Positions 12,036 to 22,434 of a stretch of DNA of 64,000 nt are shown piece after piece; position 1 is the first letter of the stretch, and every line of letters starts with the position of its first letter. The DNA is from Paragonimus westermani (taxonomy: Eukaryota > Platyhelminthes > Trematoda > Plagiorchiida > Troglotrematidae). The stretch is taken from positions 37,124 to 101,123 of the forward strand of contig QNGE01002359.1 in NCBI GenBank assembly GCA_008508345.1, read 5' to 3'. A model generated the notes under the pieces. It was not told the DNA's origin and did no database searches. It was given only the letters and a program-made list of their open reading frames with translations. The position numbers and the translations under genes are program-made.

Positions 12036-12907
12036 TCCTTAGTGAAAACTGAACAAGTCGGAGGAACGGTGCATTTTCGGCTTCCAAAGTGAAGCTGTTT
12101 TCGAGTGAACGTTCCTACCGGATGCGGAGGAGAATGAGCTTCGCCGCTGAGGGACGACTGGCTGCCGAGCTCGATCTCGGCGTCCACTTGAGGATTCTGT
12201 CCCGGAGTGAGATCGGAACCGGTGACTACATATCTATCCTCGTCTATCACAGAAGAGGTTTCTGGAGGTACAGCGGCTTTGGCGGTCGGACCTTTCTCTT
12301 CTGGCGCCTGTGGACCGCGCTCAATTGACCCGTGGATTTGAGAACCGGTCATCTCTGGGCAGTCCAAACCATTTGCATGTTGTACTGGCTTTTTCAATGT
12401 GCACACTGAAGAAAGCGTTTCCAACGGCACGCACACGCCCAATTTGAGCAGCTCTTTTGCGATTCCCTCCTGCTCGGCGCATGCCGTCTTGTCTTGTTTA
12501 CCGTTACTTTCGAAAGAGATGGAAGGGTGTGTAGCCAGAAATGCCCGTTTCTGTACAACAGCTGTTAGGGTGACATCAAAGCACAACGAATCCGGAGTTA
12601 TCAGCAACACACCATCGATAAGTTCTCCTGAGGAAAGAACGCGTTGAGCAAACACTTTCACGAATTGTTTCTCGCTATCCTCAGCGAAAGATACGCGGTT
12701 TGATTTGGCTCGAGATCGCACAGCATAGAAATCCGGTTGTAATGTGAAATCTGACCCAACCGAACGGGAGGTCTGTAGAAGGCGATCAGAATTTGGGAGA
12801 GCAGTCACGCGTATAGCAGCTCCAGGAGCCCGACGAACTTTGAACTTATCTGTACGATCTTCCACGAAGACGTTGAGCAACGCATAGCGATAAACCAATG
12901 CTCCCAA
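12036..12907 (-). CDS. OXR1/NCOA7-like protein, large internal exon with GRAM-like domain
   Basis: A continuous 290-codon exon on the minus strand. Residues 80-111 read as the start of the GRAM-like domain of the OXR1/NCOA7 (TLDc) family: QFVKVFAQRV, then GELIDGVLLITPDSLCFD, matching the family motif GVLLVTP..xMFDP. About 45 residues later CVPLETLSSV corresponds to CPMEEV of the family. Between them lies a longer insert than in vertebrates, and the last 110 residues are Pro/Ser/Glu-rich and look disordered, as in the OXR1 linker. Family members protect against oxidative damage and bind V-ATPase through the TLDc domain, which is not in this exon. Splice sites are good: the acceptor ends GAATAG at 12908 and the donor is GGA/GTAAGTAT (GT at 12035-12034), phase 0 in and phase 2 out. 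The family call is fairly sure; which paralogue it is cannot be said. Confidence 0.75.
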
Positions 12908-12919
12908 CTATTCAAAACA

Positions 12920-14095
12920 AGATTGGATTGTAATGCCACGGAAGAAAAACAAAATTAACAGAAAGTGAATTGTCACAAAAACGACTCTGATATACGACGA
13001 TAATACCATAACAAGGTGGAGAATACACAAACTGTACATCCTTTGTTGTAGCCTACACTCGTTCCGTGTCCTTTTCAAGCATACAAAAAAGGAACGTGTA
13101 TGTGGTTTGAAAAGACCATACCCAATTCCTTAAGACAACAATATGAACGTTGTAAAGAATGAGAACAATTGTCCGGAATTACAAAGGTGAGCGGTGAATG
13201 TGTGAACCGATACCAAACAACCGGTTGGAGAAATATAAGACCGGAATGATGTGAGACTGCCATTTCTCACATGTGTTGAAGAATATACACACTTCCATTG
13301 TCTTACGCTTCAACAAGATGCGCACTACAGCAAGCTGGGCGACTGGAGAGAAAACTAAGTAAATCCTTGCAGTAATGTACTTCAAGACGCAATGGAAAAT
13401 TTACGGATGTTTACGGGTAAACTGTGATGCTGAACTATTGTGATTAAACATGTGCTCTTAGTGTAAACACACAGTTTTGGACAGTAAGGGCTTTTGTATC
13501 ATAATCCGAGAGAGGCACATTCACAAGGAATCAGCATTGATCAACGCGAAACGGAATCATAGGGTTACTTAATCGTCAAATGAAACGTAGAAGAGAAACA
13601 GATTCCTTTCATTTCATGCTACCGGTTATCAGAGCTAAACTGAATTCTCGGAACGACTAAAAATTTGTGACAACTACGACGTGCCATAATTACCGTTACC
13701 TAATGACATATTTATTCCGTGATAAAATTGAGTCAAAATCACGTTCTGGCAAACCTACCGCCTAGTGTACAGATAAACAGCTGACTGGGTAATAGATGTA
13801 CAAACGCAATGGTACTCAGAGGGCAATTGTACCATGGCAATTTTTGGCTTTATTGACGGTTATCACTTCAAACTGATCACGAAGCGAGTACCCCCTGACT
13901 AACCAGAGGATGAATGGTTAACCACGAGATGCCATAGTTGGTGTGCAACAAAACAAGTGAGCAAGTGGACAGACAAAGCGGACGCTTAATTTGTAATAAA
14001 TCCTGCCTCATGCAGAGTACAACGATCATTGATAGGGGCAGGATTTGTAACTGCTGTCACCGATCGTGTGGTTCGATCAGTTGTTTATTTTCATA
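12920..14095. other. Unassigned intron or intergenic DNA
   Basis: No exon is recognised. The LysM-containing exon expected upstream of the GRAM-like exon in many OXR1 genes was looked for on the minus strand and not seen. Confidence 0.45.
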
Positions 14096-14099
14096 TCAT

Positions 14100-15400
14100 T
14101 GCACATAATGTTTCATTTCGAAAAATCTCATTAAGGTTGATTTTATAGTGCCCACGCATCGTGTTTATTACTTGTCACGTACTGCTAGTTTCTACTATTG
14201 AAATTATGTACTTATGAAGTTTTGACTGATTACGATAATGAGAACAAGGACATAGGCAAACATATGTTCTCGATAATTCATCTTCAGGCCAGTACAATTA
14301 CACAAGGAGTTAGGAGGGTTAGGTCGAGATATCGATCAGACTTATTACAGAGGAACTAGGTCACTGGCCAGCCAATTGGCGATGACTTGGTTGGCCGGTT
14401 ACGTCATGCTTGCCCAGTCGTCTGACCACGAATGTTGCCTGTCAATCCGATGGATTTGTGGCTATGGTACGCGCAGCGTCTGAACAAACCGTTTTTAATG
14501 ACATAATATGAGGTCAGTCAACCTGATTCCGATAGCCTCGGCAGTACAAAGTGTTCTAATTCGGACAGCTTTTGATAGGTTGCCTGGCATGCGATACACC
14601 ATTTTGAAGGCTTCGTCAGTTTTCACCTGGTGCATGCTTTCAACCAGATGGGCGAGAATAACACTGTTGACCGATCGTGATTTCCCGTATCCCAGCCACC
14701 GTGGATGATGCTCTCGGATTCGTTTCAAAAGCTGTCTTGACGTTCGACCAATATAACCTGCTCCACAGAAACAAGTGAATGAGTAGATACACATAGATGA
14801 GGTCTGAACGGTCAGTCTGTCTTGGTTATAAAACCTGAGAATTGGAGATATGGAGAATTGAATACGGAGTTCAGCGATAGCATAGGTCCTGCTGATTGTT
14901 TGGTTGAACCTATTTGTCAACCATTCTGCAACATTGTCACCTTTGAACGGCACTCGAATAGACACGGGTTTTTTCCTAACGCCATGCACTTCAGATTTAG
15001 GTGATATTCTGATCATGTTTCTGATGATAAATCGTTCCGGGTAGCCGTTGTGATGAAATACGTTCTTTGCGAATTCGAATTCATTTTCTAACATATCCCC
15101 GGAACAAATTTTGTATGCTCTATCAGTCAGGTAGCGCATCAGATTCCTCTTCCGTTTAGGGGTACAAAACTGAATGTTTGTTTACTGACCTGTCCGTATA
15201 CTCTTGAGATATACCCTACGTTGGATAGTTCCGTCTGTTCATCGATGTAAACGAACATCTTGGAAAGATATCTCGATTTCAGTCTCCTCCTCAAGTAAAA
15301 ACTTAACTGACTGGTGGACGCGATTGAATGTGTTGAGTACTGTATACACACTGGTGTACGAACCAGCTAACTGTAGTGATTATGAAAAATAACTTGTTTA
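14100..15400 (-). mobile_element. Penelope-like element 1: RT thumb, linker and GIY-YIG endonuclease
   Basis: The best-kept transposon frame in the window. From about 15394 the minus strand reads the RT C-terminal part (VLNTFNRVHQSVKFLLEE, then TDGTIQRRVYLK, with two in-frame stops). After a frameshift near 15170 a clean 214-codon frame follows (15139-14495). In that frame NGYPERFI (31-38) and KKPVSIRVPFKGDN (56-69) are the Penelope linker motifs. SMCIYSFTCFCGAGYIGRT (115-133) is the GIY-YIG core with its zinc-finger-like cysteines, followed by the conserved R and E (RIREHH, 140-145). The stretch to about 14100 looks like its 3' untranslated part. Catalytic RT motifs further upstream are missing, so this is a 5'-truncated copy, common for these elements. 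Confidence 0.88.
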
Positions 15401-15404
15401 GACC

Positions 15405-17095
15405 GCTTTCGTTTTCTAAACCGGTATTTAAGAATTTCCCTCATGGTTGTTTGTGTAGGCTCTTCCTGACTCTTCCTGATGTGCAGTTGGTAATAATTGG
15501 CTATACCATTTCAGCGGGGAAAACATTCCTTAGTGGATGAGCGTAGTCGGAAATTGACAACCAGACAAGGTCGTTTGTGTGAATCATGTGGGTGATGTAT
15601 CACAGTGATGTAGGCAGTTGCATAATACGGGCAGGTGAATCTAAGCTCAGTTTTCTATCATCTGGATGTAAATTTTTGTGTTCAGATGATGTGTTCAGGT
15701 ATCCGTATTGCAACTCCTGTATCTACCGTTATGGGATTTGTTACTATATACTTGAATGATGTTCTGACCGTACCAGGCCGGTTGAAGGCACTGTTGGCTG
15801 TCACTCGTTGACACTTGTATCCACACCTCCTGTCTGGTGTACAAATTCTGTTTTATTGTCGCATGCGCGCTGACTTAGATAGGTAAGCTGGTGAACTTAG
15901 CATCAAACGTGTCGTGAGCGGGCCACCTTTTCTAAGGTTCGAATTCACCGTTACTCGTTCGCACCACCGAAATTAGTCTATTTCGGACCGTATGATAATC
16001 TTTCAGCTCCACGGGTTAACAGTGTGAAACAACCAATTATGGCTTATCTATGGTTCATGTGAACTACCGTTAGTTCAGACGCTTGATGCTCAATGCGATA
16101 GACCAGTTGGATGATTGTGTCTACTTGACAAGACTGATCAGGTTAACTGCCATTAAACTTGATCCGAATGCCTGATGGTCAGTTAAAGCTCTCTGTGTAC
16201 CACAGTTCAACGTGGAGTTGGCAGTAAACCACTTCTAACAGTTGGTATCGCTGGGACAAACGGAGTCAAGCTCATCACCTCAGTGATACGGCGAAAGATA
16301 TGCTCGAATGCTTTTCACTGAATTGAGCTAACTGATGACTCCGTCACAGGACAGCTCAGTCACATACGACGCGTGTCGTCGAACATTTCCGGAAACCACG
16401 CTCTGTTGGGGACTCGCTGCTTGCCCTCTAAATGCACTGCGTCCAAGATACAACCCACTGGTCCACATTTAAAGCATGCTTGTGTACTGGGCCATCTGCT
16501 GTTATACAGCACAATACGTTAACCGTACGACGGGGCTGGCGACCGTTTCTTATTGATTCCCTACTGACCAGTCACAAGTGAGAAGTCAGTTGTGGCACTT
16601 ACGAACTAGATTATACGTGGATCTTCTTCCAAGTCTGTTCTCCCTGGGAAACACTTTCCAGTAATTTTCCTCCTCTTATTTCAAAAGACTGTCGAATGAG
16701 TGTTTTGCAAGTAAAATGTTTATACTAATGGAATCACTTTCATCAGTAAGCAAAGATGTATTAAGACGTCTTACTTCTGGACATCGTTGTTTACCAAGTT
16801 ATCACAAAAATCGTAAGGTCCTGATACAGTGTAATGGTGTCGACCGTCCGACAGTAATGCCTTCACAACATTGAAGAGTTGGACCGTAAGCCTGGCAGTT
16901 TACCAGACGTGGCTTTATCCTGTATGCGTCAGTTTCTATATTTCACTAGCACTTCTGTGTCTGTTGGGTGCACAGCCGTGTACAAAGAAATGATGTAACT
17001 GAAATTCGGCAAATGACTAGAACCAGGTGAACGGTGACCAGTTATTCTCAAAGTGTGATTACCACGCTAGTCTCACAAGCAGATGGGCCAGGGCT
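15405..17095. other. Unassigned DNA
   Basis: No coding motif is recognised. The upstream half of Penelope-like element 1 would be expected here if the copy were complete, but the RT palm motifs are not seen in any frame I read. Confidence 0.4.
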
Positions 17096-17099
17096 AAAA

Positions 17100-17195
17100 T
17101 TCTGGCTGGATATGCACTACTGAGGATCTCTAATAAAGGAGAACTTGAGTGTATTGCTTTCTCTTTAAGTGGGCTGCCTGCGAGGACTGTGGCTG
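17100..17195 (+). repeat. SINE family A, copy 6 (sense on plus)
   Basis: The core runs in the sense direction here: GGATATGCACTACTGAGGAT, CTCTAATAAAGGAGAACTTG, AGTGTATTGCTTTCTCTTTA and then GTGGGCTGCCTG. This is the reverse complement of the pattern seen at 3.6, 26.9, 38.4, 43.6, 56.6 and 57.2 kb. It is moderately diverged from the best copy at 29.6 kb. It lies inside a 106-codon plus frame (17027-17347) that is therefore a chance frame through a repeat. Confidence 0.55.
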
Positions 17196-17199
17196 TTCA

Positions 17200-17835
17200 T
17201 CATATCGATCTTTCTGAGTGTATATCCACGTCTTCAAGTGCACGCGGTTACAAACCGGTACATTCATATACCCGCATTTACGGCTCTTATATGCCGTGCT
17301 TGACACGGGTTCGTATTAATCCCGACAACTTTGCAAGGTTATTGTAAAACTGATTTATCTGTTCCCCAAACAGTATATATATATATTCTGTTGTATATTC
17401 AGCTTCCGAGATGTATGAAGCGATTTATTGACACTGCTCAACGTATTCGCCGGTTCATCCTGTCTTGGAGGACACAATGACTCCATCTGTACTTTTGGTG
17501 CAAGCTTCTAAATGTTTGCACACGTGTCAGGACGTACTGCGCTGAATCGCGATTTGTCTAAAACATTGTTGTAGTGAAGTATTTGAACGACAGGAATATC
17601 CCGAAGTGCCCCGACCAATGAACTAACATGCTAAGCATTGTTCCTTACGCATCCTGTGATATCCACAGTTACACCCGGTTGGATTTGTCGGATTCTTTTG
17701 GAAAAGCTTGGGATTTTCGTGTGCAACTGAATCTATGTTGGACGGTTTAGAACAATTGCTTCAGTTTTAGAGGAGTAGCAACAGAAAGATGACAAGAGAG
17801 TCGGAAGATAATGGACGGAAGAAAAACCCGATCAC
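17200..17835. other. Unassigned DNA with a short TA repeat
   Basis: A (TA)n run of about 13 bases lies at 17374-17386. Nothing else is recognised. The stretch may include the 3' untranslated region of the CR1-like copy just to its right, which is transcribed leftward. Confidence 0.4.
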
Positions 17836-17838
17836 TGT

Positions 17839-18870
17839 CTACCAAGAGCGCAACAAGCGCACTGTTTTATACGACAGAAGACAGCGGGCTGGTATCAACA
17901 ACGAAAGGTCCAGAGTATCTTCATTACACCGCAACCATCTTTGTGATCGGCTAACCTGAACACTCAGTCTGATGTCCCGAATATGTGCGTCAAACTTGCA
18001 CTTGAATTCATCCACCGATGATGCAGTTGCAACAGGCTGTAGGTTGTTAAAGATTGCGCACACTGGACACTAAAATAGTGTTCTCTGCAAATCAAGCAGC
18101 TCATCTGATATTGCCAGTTTTGGTAGGCACAATTATTTTTCCTGAATGATCTTTGGGCTGATGGAATATCCTTCGTAGTAACATCAAGTCTAAAGCATGC
18201 CAGTAGCTCATTCAGAAATGTTCCAGCTTGCTCAACATATTTGGGTAGGGTAGAAAACATGATGTCATCACCCGTTTAATAGTCCCACGTTCTCGGTATG
18301 GGCAATGCCTTTCACGAAATGAGACGACAAGCTTGGATATCTTGTTCTGAAGAGGAATGCGCCAACGAATTGAAGGTAACCTTGCAACTATCCAAGCAGC
18401 CTGATGAGTAAACCAAGTACCGAATTACTTGTCTTGACAATTACCACATCGTCTTGAGACAGGTTAGGGTCACTTGAGACAACCGTTCCAAGTTCGTTCT
18501 CGTATGCAGATATGTCTAGTTTTTCGCCTCCCAGAATGTGATCTGTACAACTCGAATGACGGAGGTGTATCAATAAACATTTAGCCCTGTTGAAGGAGAG
18601 ACTGTTTTTGTGGTCCAAAGTTGTCACGTGTTTAGGTCACTCTGCAGCTTCTCACTTCCAGTCACATCGTTTACTACAAGCCACATTTGAGTGTTACCAA
18701 CGTTCATTAGCAATAGGGTATTGATAACTCATGGAATTTCTAACACATAGAACAAAGAACAGAGGTCGTACTATGGAGCTCTTAGACAGGGTTCCTTGCT
18801 GTCTGTTTCAAACATGACATTTTCAGACAACATGGTCCCGATAAATCATTTACCTGTATCGAGGACGTAT
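17839..18870 (-). mobile_element. CR1/Jockey-like LINE, copy 1 (RT C-terminal half)
   Basis: The minus strand holds the end of a non-LTR reverse transcriptase in several frames. Near 18780 it has IVRPLFFVLCV (from the QGSVLGPLLFLLYIN motif), then TQMWLVVNDVTGSEKLQSDL where the catalytic aspartates should be. LSFNRAKCLLIHLRHS and ISAYENELGTVVSSD (18627-18388) follow, then SNSVLGLLIRLLG. The C-terminal part 18260-17839 ends in ASSVDEFKCKFDAHI, like the WNxLPxxVVxAxSVxxFKxxLD tail of these elements. It is broken by stops and frameshifts. It shares order and clear nucleotide likeness with copy 2 at 19.4-20.0 kb. Confidence 0.8.
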
Positions 18871-18874
18871 CTTG

Positions 18875-19395
18875 TTGATGAATAACGTTGACATTGTTAA
18901 AAAACATGGTTCATAGTTGTGAATTAGATGTGCTGCTGTAAAAAAGACTAACCACTGCACTCTGTCCGAAGATTATTGATTAGCCACCGTCAGTTTTTTG
19001 GAAGCGAACTATTGTTACCTCTTTCGTGGGTGGTGCCAATGAAATGAACATAAATCGGCACTTTCCAAATTAAAATTCTTGCAATTAAATAAAGCAGACA
19101 CTGTTCCAGCCATCACTTTGAACAATCGAGCACTCTGCTCAATTCACTCGGTGTTGTATATTTACTTCAGTGAATAAAATAGTCTTCCGTTAGTGCGTTC
19201 ATCCTAAAGACACTAACAATCTCAATGTCATTTTCAGTTGAGGTGCACCCGAGAGTGCAGTCAAAACAGATCTGACGAGTACTTGTTATTCTGCTGACAT
19301 AAAATCTTCCGTCCCTCTGATCGCTTGACTTTACAGCGTGAAGTGGAAATCACAAAAATCTGACGTATGTTTCAATCAAGATGAAACGTACTGGC
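18875..19395. other. Spacer between the two CR1-like copies
   Basis: AT-rich, with no motif recognised. It separates two same-strand LINE fragments. It may be 3' untranslated sequence of the upstream copy (copy 2) or host DNA. Confidence 0.4.
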
Positions 19396-19399
19396 TAAT

Positions 19400-20020
19400 T
19401 TAACATGATGGTGAACCAGTCTAAAAGAAACGATCCAAGCGGCTTAATGAGTAGCCCAAGTACCCAGTTGCCTTTCTTGACCGTTAACACAAGACTGTGA
19501 GACGGGCTAATTTCAGCTGAGAAATCGTGCCTCAAGTCGCACTCGCGTATGCTCGTGCTCAATTTGACGCCTCCCAGAGAGTGATCTGTACAGCCCGAAC
19601 GACAGAGGTGGATTACTTTACATTTGGCAACGTCCAGCGGTTTGCTGTGTCCAAATCACTCTGCAGCTCCTCACGCTCAATCACATTGTCCAATATACAC
19701 CAACTTTTAGCGTCGTCAGCATACGGTAGCAACGAGGATTGACAGGCTGTTGGTTTCCGGTCAAAACTACGTTAAAAGGGACACGTTCTAGCATAGAACC
19801 TTGTGAAACAACGCTGGCGACGCAAGACCGATATGAAAATGCCTCCCTCACTTTGACACTAAGGCGGTGGCTTAGGAGGTAACTAGTGAGCCACAGGCTT
19901 GAAGGATGTTTTCATACCATAAGTGCAGAGCATCAGCTAGAACGTTGAATAGTCTACTCGATTGAAGGCTTTAGAAAAGTCCGGAAGAACCACGTCAATT
20001 GGTTTGTCTTTATCAACCAC
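19400..20020 (-). mobile_element. CR1/Jockey-like LINE, copy 2 (RT palm with intact YADD)
   Basis: Leftward on the minus strand this reads VDKDKPIDVVLPDFSKAFNR (the FLDFSKAFD motif carrying the first catalytic aspartate, about 20010-19950), then LPYADDAKSWCILDN with YADD intact at 19723-19712. REELQSDLDTANRW follows, and then sequence matching the LSFN/ELGVxVS region of copy 1 down to about 19400. Frameshifts separate these blocks and the C-terminal tail present in copy 1 is absent. It belongs to the same family as copy 1 but to a separate insertion, since both contain the same middle region. Confidence 0.78.
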
Positions 20021-20029
20021 TTGTGTCCC

Positions 20030-22100
20030 AATATATATATACATATATGCATATTACATAATAGAATATGATTTCATCCGTAACATCAGAATGACATGAA
20101 CAGTATGGAGACATTTGTCGACTTCGACTGTTTATGTTTGCTTTCAGCGAATTTATTGCTTACGGAGAAGTTAAGCAGAGTGATTTTGCTTCCGGGAGTA
20201 AGAAAGAGCTAACTATCCCTGACATACGATAAACAGTTTCTTTACTTGCCAGCGCACGAGTCTAGGAATGGTTTTTCTGTTGGCAGCGAACCTTATTTAT
20301 TATTTCCGCGTTCTAGAAGGTATTGGGTACAGTGTAGTTTAACATGACTGGTCGCTGTGAATCAAAATCTATATTTATTTATCAACTGTCACGGAATATC
20401 CATACTAAATCGGGCACTGATAAAACAAAATTGTTTAACCAACGTATTTAATATGGTTCGAACAGCAAACTGGAGAACATGATGCTGTGCTATTGACTGG
20501 CCTTCGTCATGAGCGCTTATCTCAGTCCACGGAAATGTTAGTAAAGTTTGAGTGTAGAAATCTACGAAAAGTCTTTTATACAATTTGTAAAAATACCTGT
20601 CTGCACATTCTGTTGTCACCACTTGAACTGTCATGGTGATTGCCAGTCTCTGGTCATCTTAAACTTGTTTGATTTTCGTGAGTTTGAGTGCAACGAGAAA
20701 AACACCGTAACTTTTAGATACGGTCTATTATAAACTTTTCTAATCAGTTCGTCTAATCTGCTTTCGGACTGTTTTCCAGATGCTTAGGAATGTACTTCTG
20801 TGCAACCGGGTGCTCATATTGTCAGCAAATACCGAATTTCTATCAGCTTATGGAATATAAAACATGCATGCGGTGACAGCACAGAATAGCTTTGTCCGTA
20901 CGTGTTCTACAAAGTACGCTGACGACTCAGTTAATGCTACGTCTCCCACAGATTGCAAACTCGCATTCAACCGGAGAACCTATGAGACCAACCAAAGAAC
21001 TGGACTACCGCAACATTTGAGAACGCCGATTGGTTTGGAGAAAAATTGGCCAATACTTTATATGAGTATTTTGTATATCAAATCACCTATCAGTGTTGTT
21101 TAAAATCTGAAGTCCGTTAAATTGTCAGAGTCTACATGAAGGCCGAATATAGTCTTTTCTGTGGAAAATCGAAGCTGATATCATTACCCTGTACAAGGAC
21201 GTCCAGAGAATTAGGAAAAACTCCTTCCTTACAGACCAAGTCAAATTTACATCTGATGCCTTCTGGTAAATATCCTACTGAAAAGAAATAGATTAGAGAT
21301 CAACCACAAGTAACTCATTTACATAGATTTATGTACAAAGCTAAGTGTAAGTACTTAAAACTAAATGGAATTCAATCAGCACTTAAGAGAAACTGACTTA
21401 CAGTGTACATATACGATGCTCGCTAAGCCATATCCCAGCCAGTGTTTCAATGACCCCAGTGTTCCGTTTAAAAAAGATTCAAGGTTTTATTGATTTTCAA
21501 TACATCTCAATCCAGGTTTTTCCTGGCAATATTACTGGTGACCTTGCTTTAGGTGACAATACCATAAACGATTGCCTCAACGCTGAAGAGGGTTATTCCT
21601 CAAGATATCCCCATCGCGTTGGGGCCGATCCGTTGAGGAGAGTCTCGTTACGCATTCTAATTCTCCCTCTCACATTTGACTTGTGTATATGATGGTTTGT
21701 GAAATGAATTTACATCTCTGTACCAAACTAAATTTTACAGTTTCTACCATACCCGTCGGGATGAGTCGCCTTTTGTTTACCTCTTCTATCTTTCTCAAAA
21801 AATACGTTGCTCACAAAAAGAGGAATTCCCGAGATGAAAACCTTTGAAGGAACACAGTTGAAAATTCATGTGAATTCTGCGCTTGTTTTAAGCTGGTTAC
21901 CGTTTTACTATCGTAATTCTCGAGGAATTTCCAACTTTTACCTAATTTTAAGCATTCGTAAAAGTTAGTTCTCTTTGAAACAAACACAATATAAATAGAA
22001 CAGTCAGAAGATGAACACTGGTGGATGATGGCATTTCGTATTGGTTCGTCAGTACCAAATGACCAACAATACAGAAAACTTCCAGTTTAACGTCTACAGT
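20030..22100. other. Mostly unassigned DNA, one weak RT-like patch
   Basis: A (TA)n-type run lies at 20031-20048. A plus frame at 20864-21103 contains CSTKYADDSVNATSP, which resembles the YADD box of a non-LTR RT, but the sequence on either side does not match any RT motif. I give it little weight. Nothing else is recognised. Confidence 0.35.
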
Positions 22101-22105
22101 ACTAG

Positions 22106-22427
22106 TGTAGTGAGGAGATACGGTCGCACCATACTACTCACACCACTATTCAGTAGCAGCATGGATCGAGATGATCGCGCATCGGGATAATCGTGTGATA
22201 AATACGGCAGAGATACGGGATGGATCGTTGGAGGGCAGAATGACATATAATGGCTTTCGCTACGTGACGGAACTGATACATGGTCTCTAAAGCGACTGGA
22301 GTATCCTCAGAAGAGTATGGTGTGCAAATGAGTGTTTCCGTTTCTAGTCGTGCTCAGACGCTTAAGTAGTGTGTTGGTTTCTCCAATAAAGTAACCTCTG
22401 TGTCGTTCGCCTTCTGGTTTCACAACA
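22106..22427 (+). repeat. LTR-like repeat, copy 1 (possible solo LTR)
   Basis: The block starts TGTAGTGAGGAGATACGG and then has CACCATACTACTCAC. It carries an AATAAA signal at 22384-22389 and ends near TTTCACAACA, so its ends are TG...CA and its length, about 320 bases, suits an LTR. A second, diverged copy with the same opening and middle lies at 51.77 kb on the same strand. ACTA occurs just outside both ends, a hint of a target duplication that is not exact. No internal coding region adjoins it. Confidence 0.45.
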
Positions 22428-22434
22428 CTAAGGA

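Noticed and set aside
12089..12647. Plus-strand frames opposite the OXR1-like exon
   Set aside because: Antisense shadows of a real exon on the minus strand.
17027..17347. 106-codon plus frame as a gene
   Set aside because: It runs through a SINE family A copy and has no protein motif.
20864..21103. YADD box as another reverse transcriptase
   Set aside because: Only the four-residue box and a few neighbours fit; the preceding and following RT motifs are absent.
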